Shown: piece by piece, positions 28,559-37,841 of the stretch
How the letters are laid out: each line of letters opens with the position of its first letter
How positions within the stretch are numbered: the stretch's first letter is position 1
Assembly (NCBI RefSeq): GCF_024397975.1
Contig: NZ_CP073745.1
Coordinates: 183,501 to 247,500 of the forward strand
DNA length: 64,000 bases
Direction of reading: 5' to 3'
Source: Bacterioplanoides sp. SCSIO 12839
Lineage (GTDB): Bacteria; Pseudomonadota; Gammaproteobacteria; Pseudomonadales; Oceanobacteraceae
The notes under the pieces: model-generated
Told to the model about the DNA's origin: nothing
Seen by the model: the letters and a program-made list of their open reading frames with translations, nothing else
The model's database searches: none
Program-made: the position numbers and the translations under genes

Positions 28559-28872
28559 TGTCTGACGAATTTCAGCCTCATTATTCATCTTATGGCCCGC
28601 TGTATCAGGGCTGGGCCCGAGGACTGTCATTGCTGGTGGCCTTGGTTTTGTCGGTAGCCATTCTGGTCATGCCGCAACTGGTTGCAGCGGATACAGCGGA
28701 GCTGAAACATGGCCCTTTGTCTCTGGGCATGGCCGGAATTTGTATCGGCTTTGTGCATGGCGTGGGTTATGTCCCGCAGCTGCGTATCTGGCGGTGGCTG
28801 TTCAGCCCTTATGTGGGCTGGCCTCTGATGGCTTTATGTGGCTATTGGTGGTTATTCCCTCTGTTTTTCTGA
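28558..28872 (+). CDS. ybgE: Cyd operon protein YbgE
   Basis: A 104-residue membrane protein with three predicted helices (about 22-42, 57-75 and 85-102), including the family-like stretch GICIGFVHGVGYVPQLRIWRWLF. It belongs to the YbgE/CydE family found only behind cydABX. Function unknown, presumably tied to oxidase assembly. Confidence 0.88.
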   Translation: MSDEFQPHYSSYGPLYQGWARGLSLLVALVLSVAILVMPQLVAADTAELKHGPLSLGMAGICIGFVHGVGYVPQLRIWRWLFSPYVGWPLMALCGYWWLFPLFF

Positions 28873-28972
28873 ATGGAGTCTGATCATCACTGGTGGAGTA
28901 AAAAGCACTTTTCTGTTTTTCTGGGCTTGCTAATATGTCTGTGTGTTTATTTAAGAATTATTTGGGTGTGAT

Positions 28973-29356
28973 ATGGCTTTAACGAAAGAAGATTTTCTGG
29001 CGCAGGCGCGAGATGCGGTGAATCCGGTTGATGGTGATGCCGCTGAAGCTCTGCTGGCACAAGACGGTGTTGTTGTGCTGGATGTTCGTGAACCCGCTGA
29101 ATTTGATATGGGGCATCTGCCGGGAGGGGTGAATGTTCCGCGTGGTTTGCTGGAGTTTATGGTGGGCAATCACCCGGCACTTTCCAACACTCAAGCGACG
29201 GTATTGCTGTACTGCAAAAACGGTGGTCGCTCGACATTGGCCGCGCATACCCTGAAACAAATGGGGTTTGATCAGGTGAAAATGCTGGTCGGCGGTTTTG
29301 ATGGCTGGCAGGGCAGTGTGCACAAAGTGGAAGTGGACCCGAACATCTATCAATAA
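28973..29356 (+). CDS. Single-domain rhodanese-like protein
   Basis: A 127-residue cytoplasmic protein with one rhodanese domain: VLDVREPAEFDMGHLPGGVNVPRG and the active-site loop CKNGGRS with Cys81. Single-domain rhodaneses carry persulfide sulfur between thiols. It lies 100 bp after the cyd operon and just before a haem-binding and an OsmC-like protein, so a sulfur or thiol-stress role is plausible (inference). Confidence 0.92.
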   Translation: MALTKEDFLAQARDAVNPVDGDAAEALLAQDGVVVLDVREPAEFDMGHLPGGVNVPRGLLEFMVGNHPALSNTQATVLLYCKNGGRSTLAAHTLKQMGFDQVKMLVGGFDGWQGSVHKVEVDPNIYQ

Positions 29357-29408
29357 CCGTCATTCATAATAACTGCATCACTGCAGATCAACGGATAGAG
29401 AGATAACC

Positions 29409-29963
29409 ATGAAACGTTTGATGATAACGGCCGCACTGTCTGGTCTGATGGTGACAACCATTGCACCGGTTCAGGCGGATGAGGCATTAATTAACGAAGC
29501 ACGCCAGCAGGTGAAACAGTTGGCGGTTCAGTTACAACAAACGCTAAAAAAAAGCATGAAAACCGATGGGCCGCAGGCAGCCATCAAGGTGTGCAACACT
29601 CAGGCTCCTGAAATTGCGGCGACGTTAAGTGAAGGTGACTGGACGGTTGGCCGCACTTCGCTGAAGTGGCGTAACCCGGGTAACCAGCCGAATGATTGGG
29701 AAACCTCGGTCATGCAATCTTTCGCTGAACAATTAAAAGCCGGTGCCGATCCAAAAACACTGGAAGCGACAAAAACCGAAGGCGACCGCTTTTATTATAT
29801 GAAAGCGATTCCAACCGGCGGTGTATGTCTTGCTTGCCATGGCGATAACATTGCGCAGCCAATTGCTGCTCAGTTGGATCAGCTGTATCCGGATGATCAG
29901 GCCCGCGGTTTTCAGATGGGTGAATTACGGGGTGCGTTTACTCTGAGTAAGACACTCAATTAA
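29409..29963 (+). CDS. DUF3365 (Tll0287-like) periplasmic c-type haem protein
   Basis: 184 residues with a signal peptide (cleavage near APVQA/DE, residues 19-24) and one haem-c motif C140-L-A-C143-H144. The core matches the DUF3365/Tll0287 family, a PAS-like fold with covalent haem thought to sense redox state or small ligands: AAIKVCNTQAPEIA, SLKWRNPGNQPNDWE and ELRGAFTLSK. Cys62 may be a further haem or redox ligand. It sits between the rhodanese and OsmC genes; GAGAGA lies upstream. Confidence 0.87.
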   Translation: MKRLMITAALSGLMVTTIAPVQADEALINEARQQVKQLAVQLQQTLKKSMKTDGPQAAIKVCNTQAPEIAATLSEGDWTVGRTSLKWRNPGNQPNDWETSVMQSFAEQLKAGADPKTLEATKTEGDRFYYMKAIPTGGVCLACHGDNIAQPIAAQLDQLYPDDQARGFQMGELRGAFTLSKTLN

Positions 29964-29985
29964 TCAGTCCTTAAGGAAGGGAATA

Positions 29986-30423
29986 ATGGCGACGCATATT
30001 GCAAAAATTCGCTGGCATCAACAGGGTGATTTTAATCATCAAAGTTTTGAACGCCGCCATGAGGTCGCGTTTCAGGAGGGTGTGGTTCTGCCTGCCGGTG
30101 GTGCCGGAAATGATTTTGGTGCGGACCCGGAGCAACTGCTTGCTGCATCGATGGCCAGTTGCCATATGCAGACATTTCTGAGTTTGGCAGCGAAAAAGCG
30201 ACTGCAGGTACTGAGTTATTCAGATGATGCTGAAGCTGTGCTTGGTCAGCGCGATGATGGCAAATTCTGGGTGGAAAAAATTATTTTAAACCCTCAGGTT
30301 GAGTTTGGCGGAGACAAAATTCCGGATGCCGATACTATTCAGGCCATGCATGAAAAATCCCATCAGCATTGTTTTATTGCTAACTCAGTGGCTGCCGCCA
30401 TGGTGGTTGAAATAAAAGGCTAA
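29986..30423 (+). CDS. OsmC/Ohr family protein
   Basis: 145 residues with the two family cysteines, Cys59 (ASCHMQT) and Cys129 (HCFIANS). OsmC-type proteins reduce organic hydroperoxides through this pair; some act on other thiol substrates. The spacing fits the family, and the PEQLLAASMASCH segment is characteristic. AAGGAAGGG lies directly upstream; 22 bp after the DUF3365 gene, so probably co-transcribed. Confidence 0.92.
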   Translation: MATHIAKIRWHQQGDFNHQSFERRHEVAFQEGVVLPAGGAGNDFGADPEQLLAASMASCHMQTFLSLAAKKRLQVLSYSDDAEAVLGQRDDGKFWVEKIILNPQVEFGGDKIPDADTIQAMHEKSHQHCFIANSVAAAMVVEIKG

Positions 30424-30444
30424 CACAAACCGCGCATTGCACAG

Positions 30445-30467
30445 TGCCCCTGTTTTTTTCAGGGGCA
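30445..30467 (+). terminator. Possible terminator after the OsmC gene
   Basis: TGCCCCTG (30445-30452) pairs with CAGGGGCA (30460-30467) around a loop of seven T. A hairpin is clear, but no T-run follows, so termination strength is uncertain. Confidence 0.4.
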
Positions 30468-30514
30468 TTCACTATCATTAGTGTTATCTATCAGCAAATG
30501 TGACCGAGCATCCT

Positions 30515-31345
30515 ATGGCATCGCCATTACCCAATATTCTTGGCCTCTCCGGCGTTGGACCTCATGAAAATAAACGTGCCAGAAAACTAGGGCGCGCATT
30601 TGAGGGGCCGATGATTTTTGTCGCCATGTGGATTGTCTTTGAATGGTATCTGCAGTCTAAGGCTGAGCGCCCTATTGCGGTCACTGCGTTTACCGATTGG
30701 TTTATCTGGGGATTTTTCCTGCTCGAAACCGTGGTGTTAACCATCGCGGTGGACAACAAAAAACGTTATCTCGTTAATAACTGGGCAAACATTGTAATTG
30801 TTGCCGCGGGTCTGCCGGTATTGTGGGAAACCTTGCCCCATGCCGGTGGTTTAAGGGTGTTGCGACTGCTGGCCATTTTTATTGTATTGATGAATACCTC
30901 GGGCACCTTCCGCAAAATCATGGGGCGTAATCATCTGGGTCCAACTCTGATGGTGAGCTTCGTCATTATCGTGATTGCCGGTACGGTCATGGCGGCGATT
31001 GATCCCAATGTCGAAACTCCGCTGGATGGTATCTGGTGGGCCTGGGTAACCGTAACCACGGTGGGGTATGGTGACATTGTGCCGGGCAGTACCGCAGGGC
31101 GTTTGTTTGGTTCGTTTCTGATTCTGATGGGGATTGGTTTGTTTGCGATGCTCACCGCCAGTTTTTCTTCCTTTTTTATGCAACAGGATGAAAAGGATCT
31201 GATTCGTGAAGAAAAACATAACACGCGACGTCTGACGGAAATGGCCACGCGTATTGAAGCGTTAGAAGGCAAGCTGGATCGATTAATTCGTTATTCCGAG
31301 CAGGTTGAGCAACGACGTTTGGAGGAGCTGAATAAAAAACGCTGA
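30515..31345 (+). CDS. Voltage-gated-type potassium channel
   Basis: A six-helix ion channel of about 276 residues with the potassium filter TVGYGD (about 182-187) between the last two helices, preceded by the pore helix WWAWVTVT. An S4-like segment has spaced arginines (GGLRVLRLL). The C-terminal 50 residues form a charged coiled coil (RRLTEMATRIEALEGKLDRLI) likely to tetramerise the channel. An in-frame GTG at 30500 is an alternative start; neither has a clear ribosome-binding site. Confidence 0.9.
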   Translation: MASPLPNILGLSGVGPHENKRARKLGRAFEGPMIFVAMWIVFEWYLQSKAERPIAVTAFTDWFIWGFFLLETVVLTIAVDNKKRYLVNNWANIVIVAAGLPVLWETLPHAGGLRVLRLLAIFIVLMNTSGTFRKIMGRNHLGPTLMVSFVIIVIAGTVMAAIDPNVETPLDGIWWAWVTVTTVGYGDIVPGSTAGRLFGSFLILMGIGLFAMLTASFSSFFMQQDEKDLIREEKHNTRRLTEMATRIEALEGKLDRLIRYSEQVEQRRLEELNKKR

Positions 31346-31427
31346 GGATAAACCCTGACCCCGTATTGACGTGTGAATACCAGAGCCTGCTTACAGACTC
31401 TGGTTTGGCACGGCGAAAGGGTTTGCC

Positions 31428-31769
31428 TCAGGCGTGCTGCTCTTGTTTTTCGGCACAACGGATACACAGGTCAGCGTAAGGAACCGCCGCCAGGCGCAGT
31501 TCATCAATGTCTTCACCACATTCCTGACACTCCCCGTATTCACCCTGATCAAGGCGCACCAGAGCGCGATCAATCAGTTCAATTTCATGGCGGGATTCTT
31601 CACCAATGGCACTGAGCACGTCGTCGTTTTCACGCTCAACGGCTTGTTCGGCAAAATCAGCGGATAGCGGCTCGTCACGATGACTGGCATCACGTTCGAC
31701 TTTTTCTGCACGCTTTTGCAGTAACTGTTTGCGTTCAGACAACTCTTTTTGAATGGCTTCTTTGTTCAT
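31428..31769 (-). CDS. TraR/DksA family zinc-finger protein
   Basis: 113 residues: an N-terminal coiled coil (about 1-70) and a C4 zinc finger with C81, C84, C102 and C105, as in DksA/TraR proteins that enter the RNA polymerase secondary channel. It is shorter than DksA (about 150) and lacks the DksA N-terminal segment, so it is a DksA-like paralogue whose effect on transcription is not predictable. In the coiled-coil tip region I see acidic residues (ERENDD). Confidence 0.9.
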   Translation of the reverse strand: MNKEAIQKELSERKQLLQKRAEKVERDASHRDEPLSADFAEQAVERENDDVLSAIGEESRHEIELIDRALVRLDQGEYGECQECGEDIDELRLAAVPYADLCIRCAEKQEQHA

Positions 31770-31900
31770 CGCAATATCCCTTGTTTTCGCTTTTTAATGA
31801 GCTTAGAACAGCAAGAATAGCGACCTATTGATTTGCATCAGTGGCCCGGGTAATAAATCACTTAGTCTGAAAAAATGCATTTATCAGTAGGAAACAAGTG

Positions 31901-32431
31901 ATGTCAGAGACTCATTTATTGTCCGATCCTTATCGTGCGCTTGGCACTGACATGCCGTTTAATCAGCGGCTTGAACATCTCTATCGTGTGTTGCGTGAAC
32001 AGCTCGAAGGGGTCGACCGGTTTGCACTGGCGCGCTACAACCCGGATGACCAGAGCCTTTCTGCATTTATGTTTGAAAGTGAGGCCGGTACGCCGTTTGT
32101 GGATTATTGCCAGCCACTGGATAAGGTGCCGTCGTTACAACAACTGGCTGAGCAGAATACCATTCGTGTGGTGGACGATATGCGCGAGTTTCGCCAGGAG
32201 GAGTTTATCAGTGCCCATTCGGAAGCACTGCTGGCGGTGGGGTTGCGCGCCAGCTTTACCATGCCATTGCGCCACCAGGGGGAGTTATTAGGCTTTTTGT
32301 TTCTTAATTCAAAACGGGCGGGATATTTTGCTCCGCAAATGCTGGCGTATTGCAACGTATGGGGGCACCTGGTGGGGCAGTATGTGGCGCAAGAGCTGTT
32401 AACAGCTCCTGATGGATCAGTCGCCGGGTAA
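31901..32431 (+). CDS. GAF domain protein
   Basis: A 176-residue protein built from a single GAF-like sensory domain (about 20-165): VDRFALARYNPDDQSLSAFMFESE, then SFTMPLRHQGELLGFLFLNSKRAGYF, and no output domain. Ligand unknown. I start at ATG 31901, eight bases after AGGA, rather than the GTG just before it. Its 3' end overlaps the convergent CBS gene by 15 bp. Confidence 0.75.
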   Translation: MSETHLLSDPYRALGTDMPFNQRLEHLYRVLREQLEGVDRFALARYNPDDQSLSAFMFESEAGTPFVDYCQPLDKVPSLQQLAEQNTIRVVDDMREFRQEEFISAHSEALLAVGLRASFTMPLRHQGELLGFLFLNSKRAGYFAPQMLAYCNVWGHLVGQYVAQELLTAPDGSVAG

Positions 32432-32839
32432 CAACTCGAGCGCCAGTTTCAGAAAATCCTGAGAAGTGAGAATACCAATCAGGTGTTGCTCATCATCCAC
32501 CACCAATAAACAGCCCTGCTTCATGGTGTGTAACATGTCACCGGCTTCTCGTAACGGGGTGTCGGCTTTGACGGTGGTCAGGGTGGTTTTCATGCAGCCG
32601 GTTAGTTCGGTTTTTGCCAGGTAATTCGCCAGCTGGTGGGCGCCAAATTTATCCGTAATACGAAAGGCTTCAGACAGAAACTCTTTTTGGGTAATTAATC
32701 CCATCAGTTTGTTATCCCCGTCGGTCACCGGGATATGGCGAATTTGTCGTTGTGCCATGATGGTTTCGGCTTCTTTCAGGTTGGACTCTGGTGACAGTGT
32801 CAGCAGGTTGCGCACCATAATATCGGCGACCTGTTTCAT
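32417..32839 (-). CDS. Tandem CBS-domain protein
   Basis: A 140-residue protein made of two CBS motifs (about 5-60 and 80-138), e.g. VADIMVRNLLTLSPESNLKEAETIM and HLIGILTSQDFLKLALELL. Such stand-alone CBS pairs usually bind adenosine nucleotides. ATG 32839 is preceded by AAGGAG; the GTG two codons upstream overlaps that site and is rejected. Convergent with, and overlapping, the GAF gene. Confidence 0.9.
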   Translation of the reverse strand: MKQVADIMVRNLLTLSPESNLKEAETIMAQRQIRHIPVTDGDNKLMGLITQKEFLSEAFRITDKFGAHQLANYLAKTELTGCMKTTLTTVKADTPLREAGDMLHTMKQGCLLVVDDEQHLIGILTSQDFLKLALELLPGD

Positions 32840-32948
32840 AACCACTCCTTCAATAATTTTTCATAAAAACAATATCCTTTCAGTAAAGCAGGAATTTACC
32901 TGAGTGCTATGCTGGAATGCAGGTTATGTCGGATTTTGGAAAGGTCGT

Positions 32949-33221
32949 ATGAGCATCAATAACAATATTCGTAATTATTATGAGCAGCTGGTGGCAGAAG
33001 AGATTCTTGCCCGTCTGCCTGGCAGCCAGGATGCGGGGTATCTGGCTGATATTGCCTGTGTGGCGCTGAATCATTTACCGCCACGCTATATTCGTCACGA
33101 AGTCGACATGGCATTTTATATGTCGCCGGATGAACTGCACGACATTCACCAGCGGGTTAAACAGGCCGTTGCGGATGCCATTGAATTTATTGCGTCTCAC
33201 CGCCGTGATGATCTGGAATGA
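32949..33221 (+). CDS. ComFB-like small protein (possible c-di-GMP receptor)
   Basis: A 90-residue protein. NYYEQLVAEEILARLPG and VALNHLPPRYIRHEVDMAFYMS match the ComFB family, named from Bacillus late competence and shown in cyanobacteria to include a c-di-nucleotide receptor. I start at ATG 32949 (MSINNNIRN), with AAAGG nearby; the open frame upstream encodes an unconserved stretch. Small, soluble, helical. It has no operon partner: hemE behind it has its own promoter region. Confidence 0.75.
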   Translation: MSINNNIRNYYEQLVAEEILARLPGSQDAGYLADIACVALNHLPPRYIRHEVDMAFYMSPDELHDIHQRVKQAVADAIEFIASHRRDDLE

Positions 33222-33253
33222 AGTGATGTCACCGTTAAGGTGAAAATGATGCC

Positions 33254-33310
33254 AAATTGCCCGGCGTCAGGCTTTTTAGCGATGTTTTTGTTATGATGCC
33301 GGGCAAATTT
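33254..33310 (+). promoter_or_regulatory. Inverted repeat around the hemE -10 region
   Basis: AAATTGCCCGGC (33254-33265) and GCCGGGCAAATTT (33298-33310) are near-perfect inverted arms, one base different in length, with a TATGAT -10-like box (33292-33297) between them. No clear -35 is found. It could be an operator or an mRNA leader stem for hemE. Confidence 0.45.
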
Positions 33311-33335
33311 TCACTGGTTAAGTTTCTGGAATCCC

Positions 33336-34400
33336 ATGTCAGAATTAAAAAACGATCGCTTTCTGAAGGCGCTGCTGCGTCAGCCGGTTGACCGTACCCC
33401 AATCTGGATGATGCGTCAGGCCGGGCGTTATCTGCCTGAATATAAGGCAACCCGTGCTCAGGCTGGTGATTTTATGTCGCTGTGCAAAAACCATGATCTG
33501 GCGTGTGAAGTTACCATCCAGCCGTTAGAGCGTTTCCCGCTGGATGCTGCGATCCTGTTTTCCGATATTCTGACCATCCCCGATGCCATGGGGTTAGGCC
33601 TGTACTTTGAAACCGGCGAAGGCCCACGTTTCAAAAAGATCATCCGTACCGAAGCCGATGTGAACAGCCTGAATGTGGTGAACACCCAGGCGGATCTGGA
33701 TTACGTGTTAAAAGCCGTTAGTACCATTCGTTCTGAACTGAATGGTCGTGTGCCGCTGATTGGTTTCTCCGGTAGCCCATGGACACTGGCGACTTACATG
33801 GTGGAAGGCGGCTCTTCCAAAGACTTCCGTCATGTCAAAGCCATGATGTACGACACGCCAGAAGTGATGCATCAGTTATTGGATACACTGGCGAAGTCGG
33901 TGATTGATTACCTGAATGCCCAGATCGAAGCCGGTGCCCAGGCGGTACAGGTATTTGATACCTGGGGTGGTAGCCTGAGTGATGTGTGTTACCGCGAATT
34001 CTCGCTGAAATACATGGAGCAAATTGTTGCAGGTCTGAAGCGTGAACATAACGGTCAGAAGATCCCGGTGATCCTGTTCACTAAAGGTGGCGGTCAGTGG
34101 TTAGAAGCCATGGCCGATACCGGTGCCGATGCACTGGGTCTGGATTGGACCACAGATATCGGTAACGCCCGTGGCCGTGTTGGTGACCGTGTGGCATTAC
34201 AGGGCAATATGGATCCTTCTGTGCTGTACGCGTCTCCAAAAACCATTCGTGCGGAAGTTAAACGTATTCTCGATAGTTATGGTAAAGGCTCTGGGCAGGT
34301 ATTTAACCTAGGTCATGGCATTCACCAGTTTGTTGATCCGGAGCATGCTAAGGCCTTTGTTGAGGCCGTGGTTGAATTAAGCCCGGAATATCATCAGTAA
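33336..34400 (+). CDS. hemE: Uroporphyrinogen decarboxylase
   Basis: HemE converts uroporphyrinogen III to coproporphyrinogen III in haem synthesis. The 354-residue protein has the same length as in Escherichia coli. The two signatures are present: [15 protein letters not shown] (substrate-binding arginines, about 21-35) and [17 protein letters not shown] (about 145-161). It is followed by a strong terminator. hemL and hemJ lie elsewhere in the window. Confidence 0.98.
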   Translation: MSELKNDRFLKALLRQPVDRTPIWMMRQAGRYLPEYKATRAQAGDFMSLCKNHDLACEVTIQPLERFPLDAAILFSDILTIPDAMGLGLYFETGEGPRFKKIIRTEADVNSLNVVNTQADLDYVLKAVSTIRSELNGRVPLIGFSGSPWTLATYMVEGGSSKDFRHVKAMMYDTPEVMHQLLDTLAKSVIDYLNAQIEAGAQAVQVFDTWGGSLSDVCYREFSLKYMEQIVAGLKREHNGQKIPVILFTKGGGQWLEAMADTGADALGLDWTTDIGNARGRVGDRVALQGNMDPSVLYASPKTIRAEVKRILDSYGKGSGQVFNLGHGIHQFVDPEHAKAFVEAVVELSPEYHQ

Positions 34401-34406
34401 CATTTT

Positions 34407-34431
34407 AACGGCGCCCAAAGGCGCCGTTTTT
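34407..34431 (+). terminator. Intrinsic terminator of hemE
   Basis: AACGGCGCC (34407-34415), loop CAAA, GGCGCCGTT (34420-34428), then T-run to 34431. It separates hemE from the Mrp leader. Confidence 0.93.
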
Positions 34432-34461
34432 ATGTGGACTTATTGTGATCGGTAGTTTTCC

Positions 34462-34640
34462 CGATAGTGCGTTAGCGTATTGTTTTTCAACGGGTTATTA
34501 CCGCATTATCGACAAAACTAGACGGAAGAAAATGGCCGTTATATAGGGGTTCTGCAAGGATCGTGCTATCTTTCAATGATAGGCTTCGGGGCCTTTAGTG
34601 AGCCCTAAAGATACATAGACCCCGAAAACTCGGATGACCG
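34462..34640 (+). other. Possible structured RNA leader of the Mrp operon
   Basis: In the 237 bp between the hemE terminator and mrpA several nested stems can be drawn. CGATAGTGCG/CGCATTATCG is at 34462-34471/34502-34511, and CTATC/GATAG at 34566-34570/34578-34582. A compact unit TTCGGGG/CCCCGAA (34585-34591/34620-34626) encloses CTTTAG/CTAAAG (34593-34598/34605-34610) with an unpaired ATACATAGA on its 3' side, and CGG-ATGA-CCG follows at 34631-34640. GGGC (34589-34592) could instead pair with GCCC (34602-34605), giving an alternative fold. This resembles a cis-regulatory RNA, but I cannot match it to a named riboswitch. Confidence 0.45.
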
Positions 34641-34668
34641 TTTCTCCAGGAATGAGGCGACTCTTGTT

Positions 34669-37464
34669 ATGACTTTGCTTTGGATTCCTCTGCTACCGCT
34701 GTTTGGAACCCTTGTCCCACTGCTGGCTGACCGTTTTGGTCGTCAGGTGACGCTGGCCGCGACGGCTTTTATTCCTGCACTGGCTCTGGTGTGTTTATTG
34801 GCCTTGATGCCTCAGGTGTTGGCCGGAGAGGTGATTCACTGGCACACCAGCTGGATTCCCAACGCCGGTCTGGAGTTGGCATTTCATCTTGATGGTTTGG
34901 GGCTGTTATTCAGTTTGCTGATCCTGGGGATTGGCTTACTGGTGTTGTTGTACGCCCGTTACTACATCTCTGATCAGGATCATATGGGGCGGTTTTACGC
35001 CTTTTTGCTGTTATTTATGAGCGCCATGCTGGGCGTGGTGTTATCCGATAACCTGCTGCAGCTTTGGGCTTATTGGGAGTTAACCAGCGTCAGTTCGTTC
35101 CTGTTAATCAGTTTCTGGTCGGACAAAACCGAAGCCCGTAAGGGGGCGCGGATGGCGTTGACCATCACCGGCGCTGGTGGCCTGGCCTTGTTAGCGGCCT
35201 TTATTGTGATTGGTGAAACCGTTGGCAGTTACAGCCTGACCGAGGTGCTGGCCAGTGGTGATTTATTACGTGACAGCACGGCTTACCCATTAATTGTGGT
35301 GCTGTTTCTGTTAGGCGCCTTTACTAAGTCGGCTCAATTCCCATTCCACTTCTGGTTGCCCCATGCGATGGCGGCGCCGACTCCTGTTTCTTCTTACTTA
35401 CACTCAGCCACCATGGTAAAAGCCGGTGTCTTCCTGCTGGCGCGTTTTTACCCGGTATTGTCCGGAACAGAGCTGTGGTTCGGTGTGGTGTCGATGGTGG
35501 GTTTAGCCACCTTGCTTGTGGGCGCTTATACGGCGCTGTTTAAACACGACTTAAAAGGGTTGTTGGCGTACTCCACCATCAGCCATTTAGGTCTGATTAC
35601 CTTGTTGTTTGGTTTGGATACACAACTGGGCGCAGTGGCGGCGGTGTTCCATATTATTAACCATGCGGTATTTAAAGCATCATTGTTTATGGCGGCCGGT
35701 ATTATTGACCATGAAGCCGGTTCGCGGGATATGCGTCAGCTCAATGGTTTATGGAAATACATGCCTTACACCGCCACACTGGCAATGGTCGCTGCGTCAT
35801 CGATGGCTGGGGTGCCGTTGCTGAACGGCTTTTTATCGAAAGAAATGTTGTTTGCCGAAACCTTATCGCAACACACGCTGGGTTCTCTGTCGTGGATTAT
35901 TCCGGTGTTAGCGACCTTGGGTGGTGCACTGGCGGTGGCTTATTCGTTACGTTTTATTCATGACGTGTTCTTTAACGGCGAGCCGGTTAATCTGCCGAAA
36001 ACCCCTCATGAGCCTCCGCGTTATATGCGGGTGCCGGTGGAGATCCTGGTGATCATCTGTTTGTTGGTGGGCATTTTCCCCGACTTCACCGTGGGTGCGT
36101 TATTGCGTGCGGCGGCGGGAGCAACAATTCAGGGGCCGCTGCCGGAGTTCAGCCTGGCGATCTGGCATGGTTTTAATATTCCATTGCTGATGAGCTTGCT
36201 GGCGGTTGTGGGTGGCAGCCTGCTGTATATCAATCGTCGCCATTTGTTTAATTTTCAGGGGCAATTTAACGAAATCGATGCCAAGGTCGAATTCGAAAAA
36301 TACATTCAGTATCTGGTGCATAAAGCCACACAGCTGCAAAACAGTTTTGATAATGGCAAGTTGCAACGTTACATCACCTATCTGGTATTAATCTCATTAG
36401 CGGTGGCTGGTTGGCCTCTGCTGGAGCTGGTGGATGCACACGGTAGTCGGGAGCAACAACCGGCAGACTGGATCATGCTGGTCGGCACCATCATCATTAT
36501 TATTGGTACCGTGGCCACCATGGTGTTCAGTCATCTGCGTTTATTGGCGCTGGTGATGATTTCGATTGTGGGCCTGGTGGTAGCGGTTGCGTTTGCTTAT
36601 TTCTCGGCACCAGACCTGGCGTTAACTCAGCTGTCGGTTGAAGTCGCCACCATTATTCTGTTCCTGCTGGCGTTATTCTTCCTGCCACAAAAAACACCAC
36701 TACAGGAAAGCTCGATTCAACGCATCGTGCGTGACCTCGGTATTGCGTCCGCTATTGGTGCGGTGATTGGTACCCTGTGTTACGTGATGCTGACCCGGCC
36801 ACTGGAATCCATCTCGGACTTCTTCCTGGAAAACAGTAAAACCGGTGGTGGTGGCACCAACGTGGTGAACGTGATCCTGGTCGACTTCCGTGGCTTCGAT
36901 ACCCTGGGTGAAATCACGGTATTAGCCATTGCGGCGTTGGGTATCTTTAAATTGCTGGCGGGTATGCGTCTGTTTATTCCGGCAGCCGATCAGGACGGTG
37001 TGGCCTGGTCAAAAGACAAACATCCGATGATGCTGGCATTGGTATCACAGAGTTTGCTGCCACTGGCATTGCTGATTTCGGCTTACATTTTCCTGCGCGG
37101 TCATAACTTACCCGGCGGTGGTTTTATTGCCGGCCTGATTACCGCGATTGCGTTAATTCAGCAATACATTGCCCATGGAGTCAGCTGGATGAAGCAACGG
37201 ATGGATTTCCCGTATCACTACATGATTGCAATTGGTTTAGCGCTGGCGATTTTATCTGGCCTGGGCAGCTGGTTGTTTGATCGCCCGTTCCTGACAACCT
37301 GGTTTGATTATTTCTACTGGCCGGTGGTCGGCAAGTTTGAGCTGGCCAGTGCCATGGTGTTTGACCTGGGTGTCTATTTCACCGTGATTGGCGCCACCAT
37401 GTTGATTCTGGCGAACCTGGGTAAGTTAACCACCACCGAACGTCCGACAGCAGGAGGTCAATAA
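34669..37464 (+). CDS. mrpA: Mrp-type Na+/H+ antiporter, fused subunits A and B
   Basis: MrpA is the largest subunit of the multi-subunit cation/proton antiporter and is related to NuoL of complex I. In 931 residues it has the NuoL-like core (about 1-500, including [35 protein letters not shown]), an MbhE/DUF4040-like middle, and a C-terminal MrpB domain ([14 protein letters not shown], about 815-930). The A-B fusion and the following C-G order define a group-2 mrp/pha/sha operon. About two dozen membrane helices. A possible structured leader precedes it. Confidence 0.95.
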   Translation: MTLLWIPLLPLFGTLVPLLADRFGRQVTLAATAFIPALALVCLLALMPQVLAGEVIHWHTSWIPNAGLELAFHLDGLGLLFSLLILGIGLLVLLYARYYISDQDHMGRFYAFLLLFMSAMLGVVLSDNLLQLWAYWELTSVSSFLLISFWSDKTEARKGARMALTITGAGGLALLAAFIVIGETVGSYSLTEVLASGDLLRDSTAYPLIVVLFLLGAFTKSAQFPFHFWLPHAMAAPTPVSSYLHSATMVKAGVFLLARFYPVLSGTELWFGVVSMVGLATLLVGAYTALFKHDLKGLLAYSTISHLGLITLLFGLDTQLGAVAAVFHIINHAVFKASLFMAAGIIDHEAGSRDMRQLNGLWKYMPYTATLAMVAASSMAGVPLLNGFLSKEMLFAETLSQHTLGSLSWIIPVLATLGGALAVAYSLRFIHDVFFNGEPVNLPKTPHEPPRYMRVPVEILVIICLLVGIFPDFTVGALLRAAAGATIQGPLPEFSLAIWHGFNIPLLMSLLAVVGGSLLYINRRHLFNFQGQFNEIDAKVEFEKYIQYLVHKATQLQNSFDNGKLQRYITYLVLISLAVAGWPLLELVDAHGSREQQPADWIMLVGTIIIIIGTVATMVFSHLRLLALVMISIVGLVVAVAFAYFSAPDLALTQLSVEVATIILFLLALFFLPQKTPLQESSIQRIVRDLGIASAIGAVIGTLCYVMLTRPLESISDFFLENSKTGGGGTNVVNVILVDFRGFDTLGEITVLAIAALGIFKLLAGMRLFIPAADQDGVAWSKDKHPMMLALVSQSLLPLALLISAYIFLRGHNLPGGGFIAGLITAIALIQQYIAHGVSWMKQRMDFPYHYMIAIGLALAILSGLGSWLFDRPFLTTWFDYFYWPVVGKFELASAMVFDLGVYFTVIGATMLILANLGKLTTTERPTAGGQ

Positions 37465-37466
37465 TC

Positions 37467-37841
37467 GTGGAAACCTTATATGCAATTTGTGTCGGTGCAA
37501 TTACCACCGGTGGTGTGTTTTTAGTGTTGCGTGGTTACACCTTTGCCGTGGTACTGGGGTTAACGCTGCTGTCTTATGCGGTGAATTTATTTTTGTTTGC
37601 CAGTGGTCGCCTTACCCTGAACGGCGCTGCCATTCTGGGTGAGAGTGACGTGTATGCAGACCCTTTGCCGCAGGCACTGGTGTTAACGGCAATTGTGATT
37701 GGTTTTGCGATGACGGCTTTTGCCTTAATTCTGGCATTACGGGCCCGCTCAGATCTGGCCAATGATCAGGTGGACGGTAAAACGGAGATCCACGACGAGT
37801 TACCACAAAAAGTGCGCCGTCAGGCAGGAGACGAAAAATGA
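37467..37841 (+). CDS. mrpC: Mrp antiporter subunit C
   Basis: A NuoK-like 124-residue subunit with three membrane helices (about 4-24, 28-48 and 67-92), then a charged cytoplasmic tail. ADPLPQALVLTAIVIGFAMTAFAL is the conserved NuoK/MrpC segment. Start GTG at 37467, preceded by AGGAGG. Overlaps mrpD by four bases. Confidence 0.93.
   Translation: METLYAICVGAITTGGVFLVLRGYTFAVVLGLTLLSYAVNLFLFASGRLTLNGAAILGESDVYADPLPQALVLTAIVIGFAMTAFALILALRARSDLANDQVDGKTEIHDELPQKVRRQAGDEK

Noticed and set aside
31379..31404. ACCAGAG/CTCTGGT hairpin after the potassium channel gene as terminator
   Set aside because: Only 7 bp with a 12-nt loop and no T-run; too weak to call.
34585..34626. Assignment of the Mrp leader to the Na+-I or nhaA riboswitch class
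   Set aside because: I could not match the conserved nucleotides of either class from memory, so only the structure is reported.
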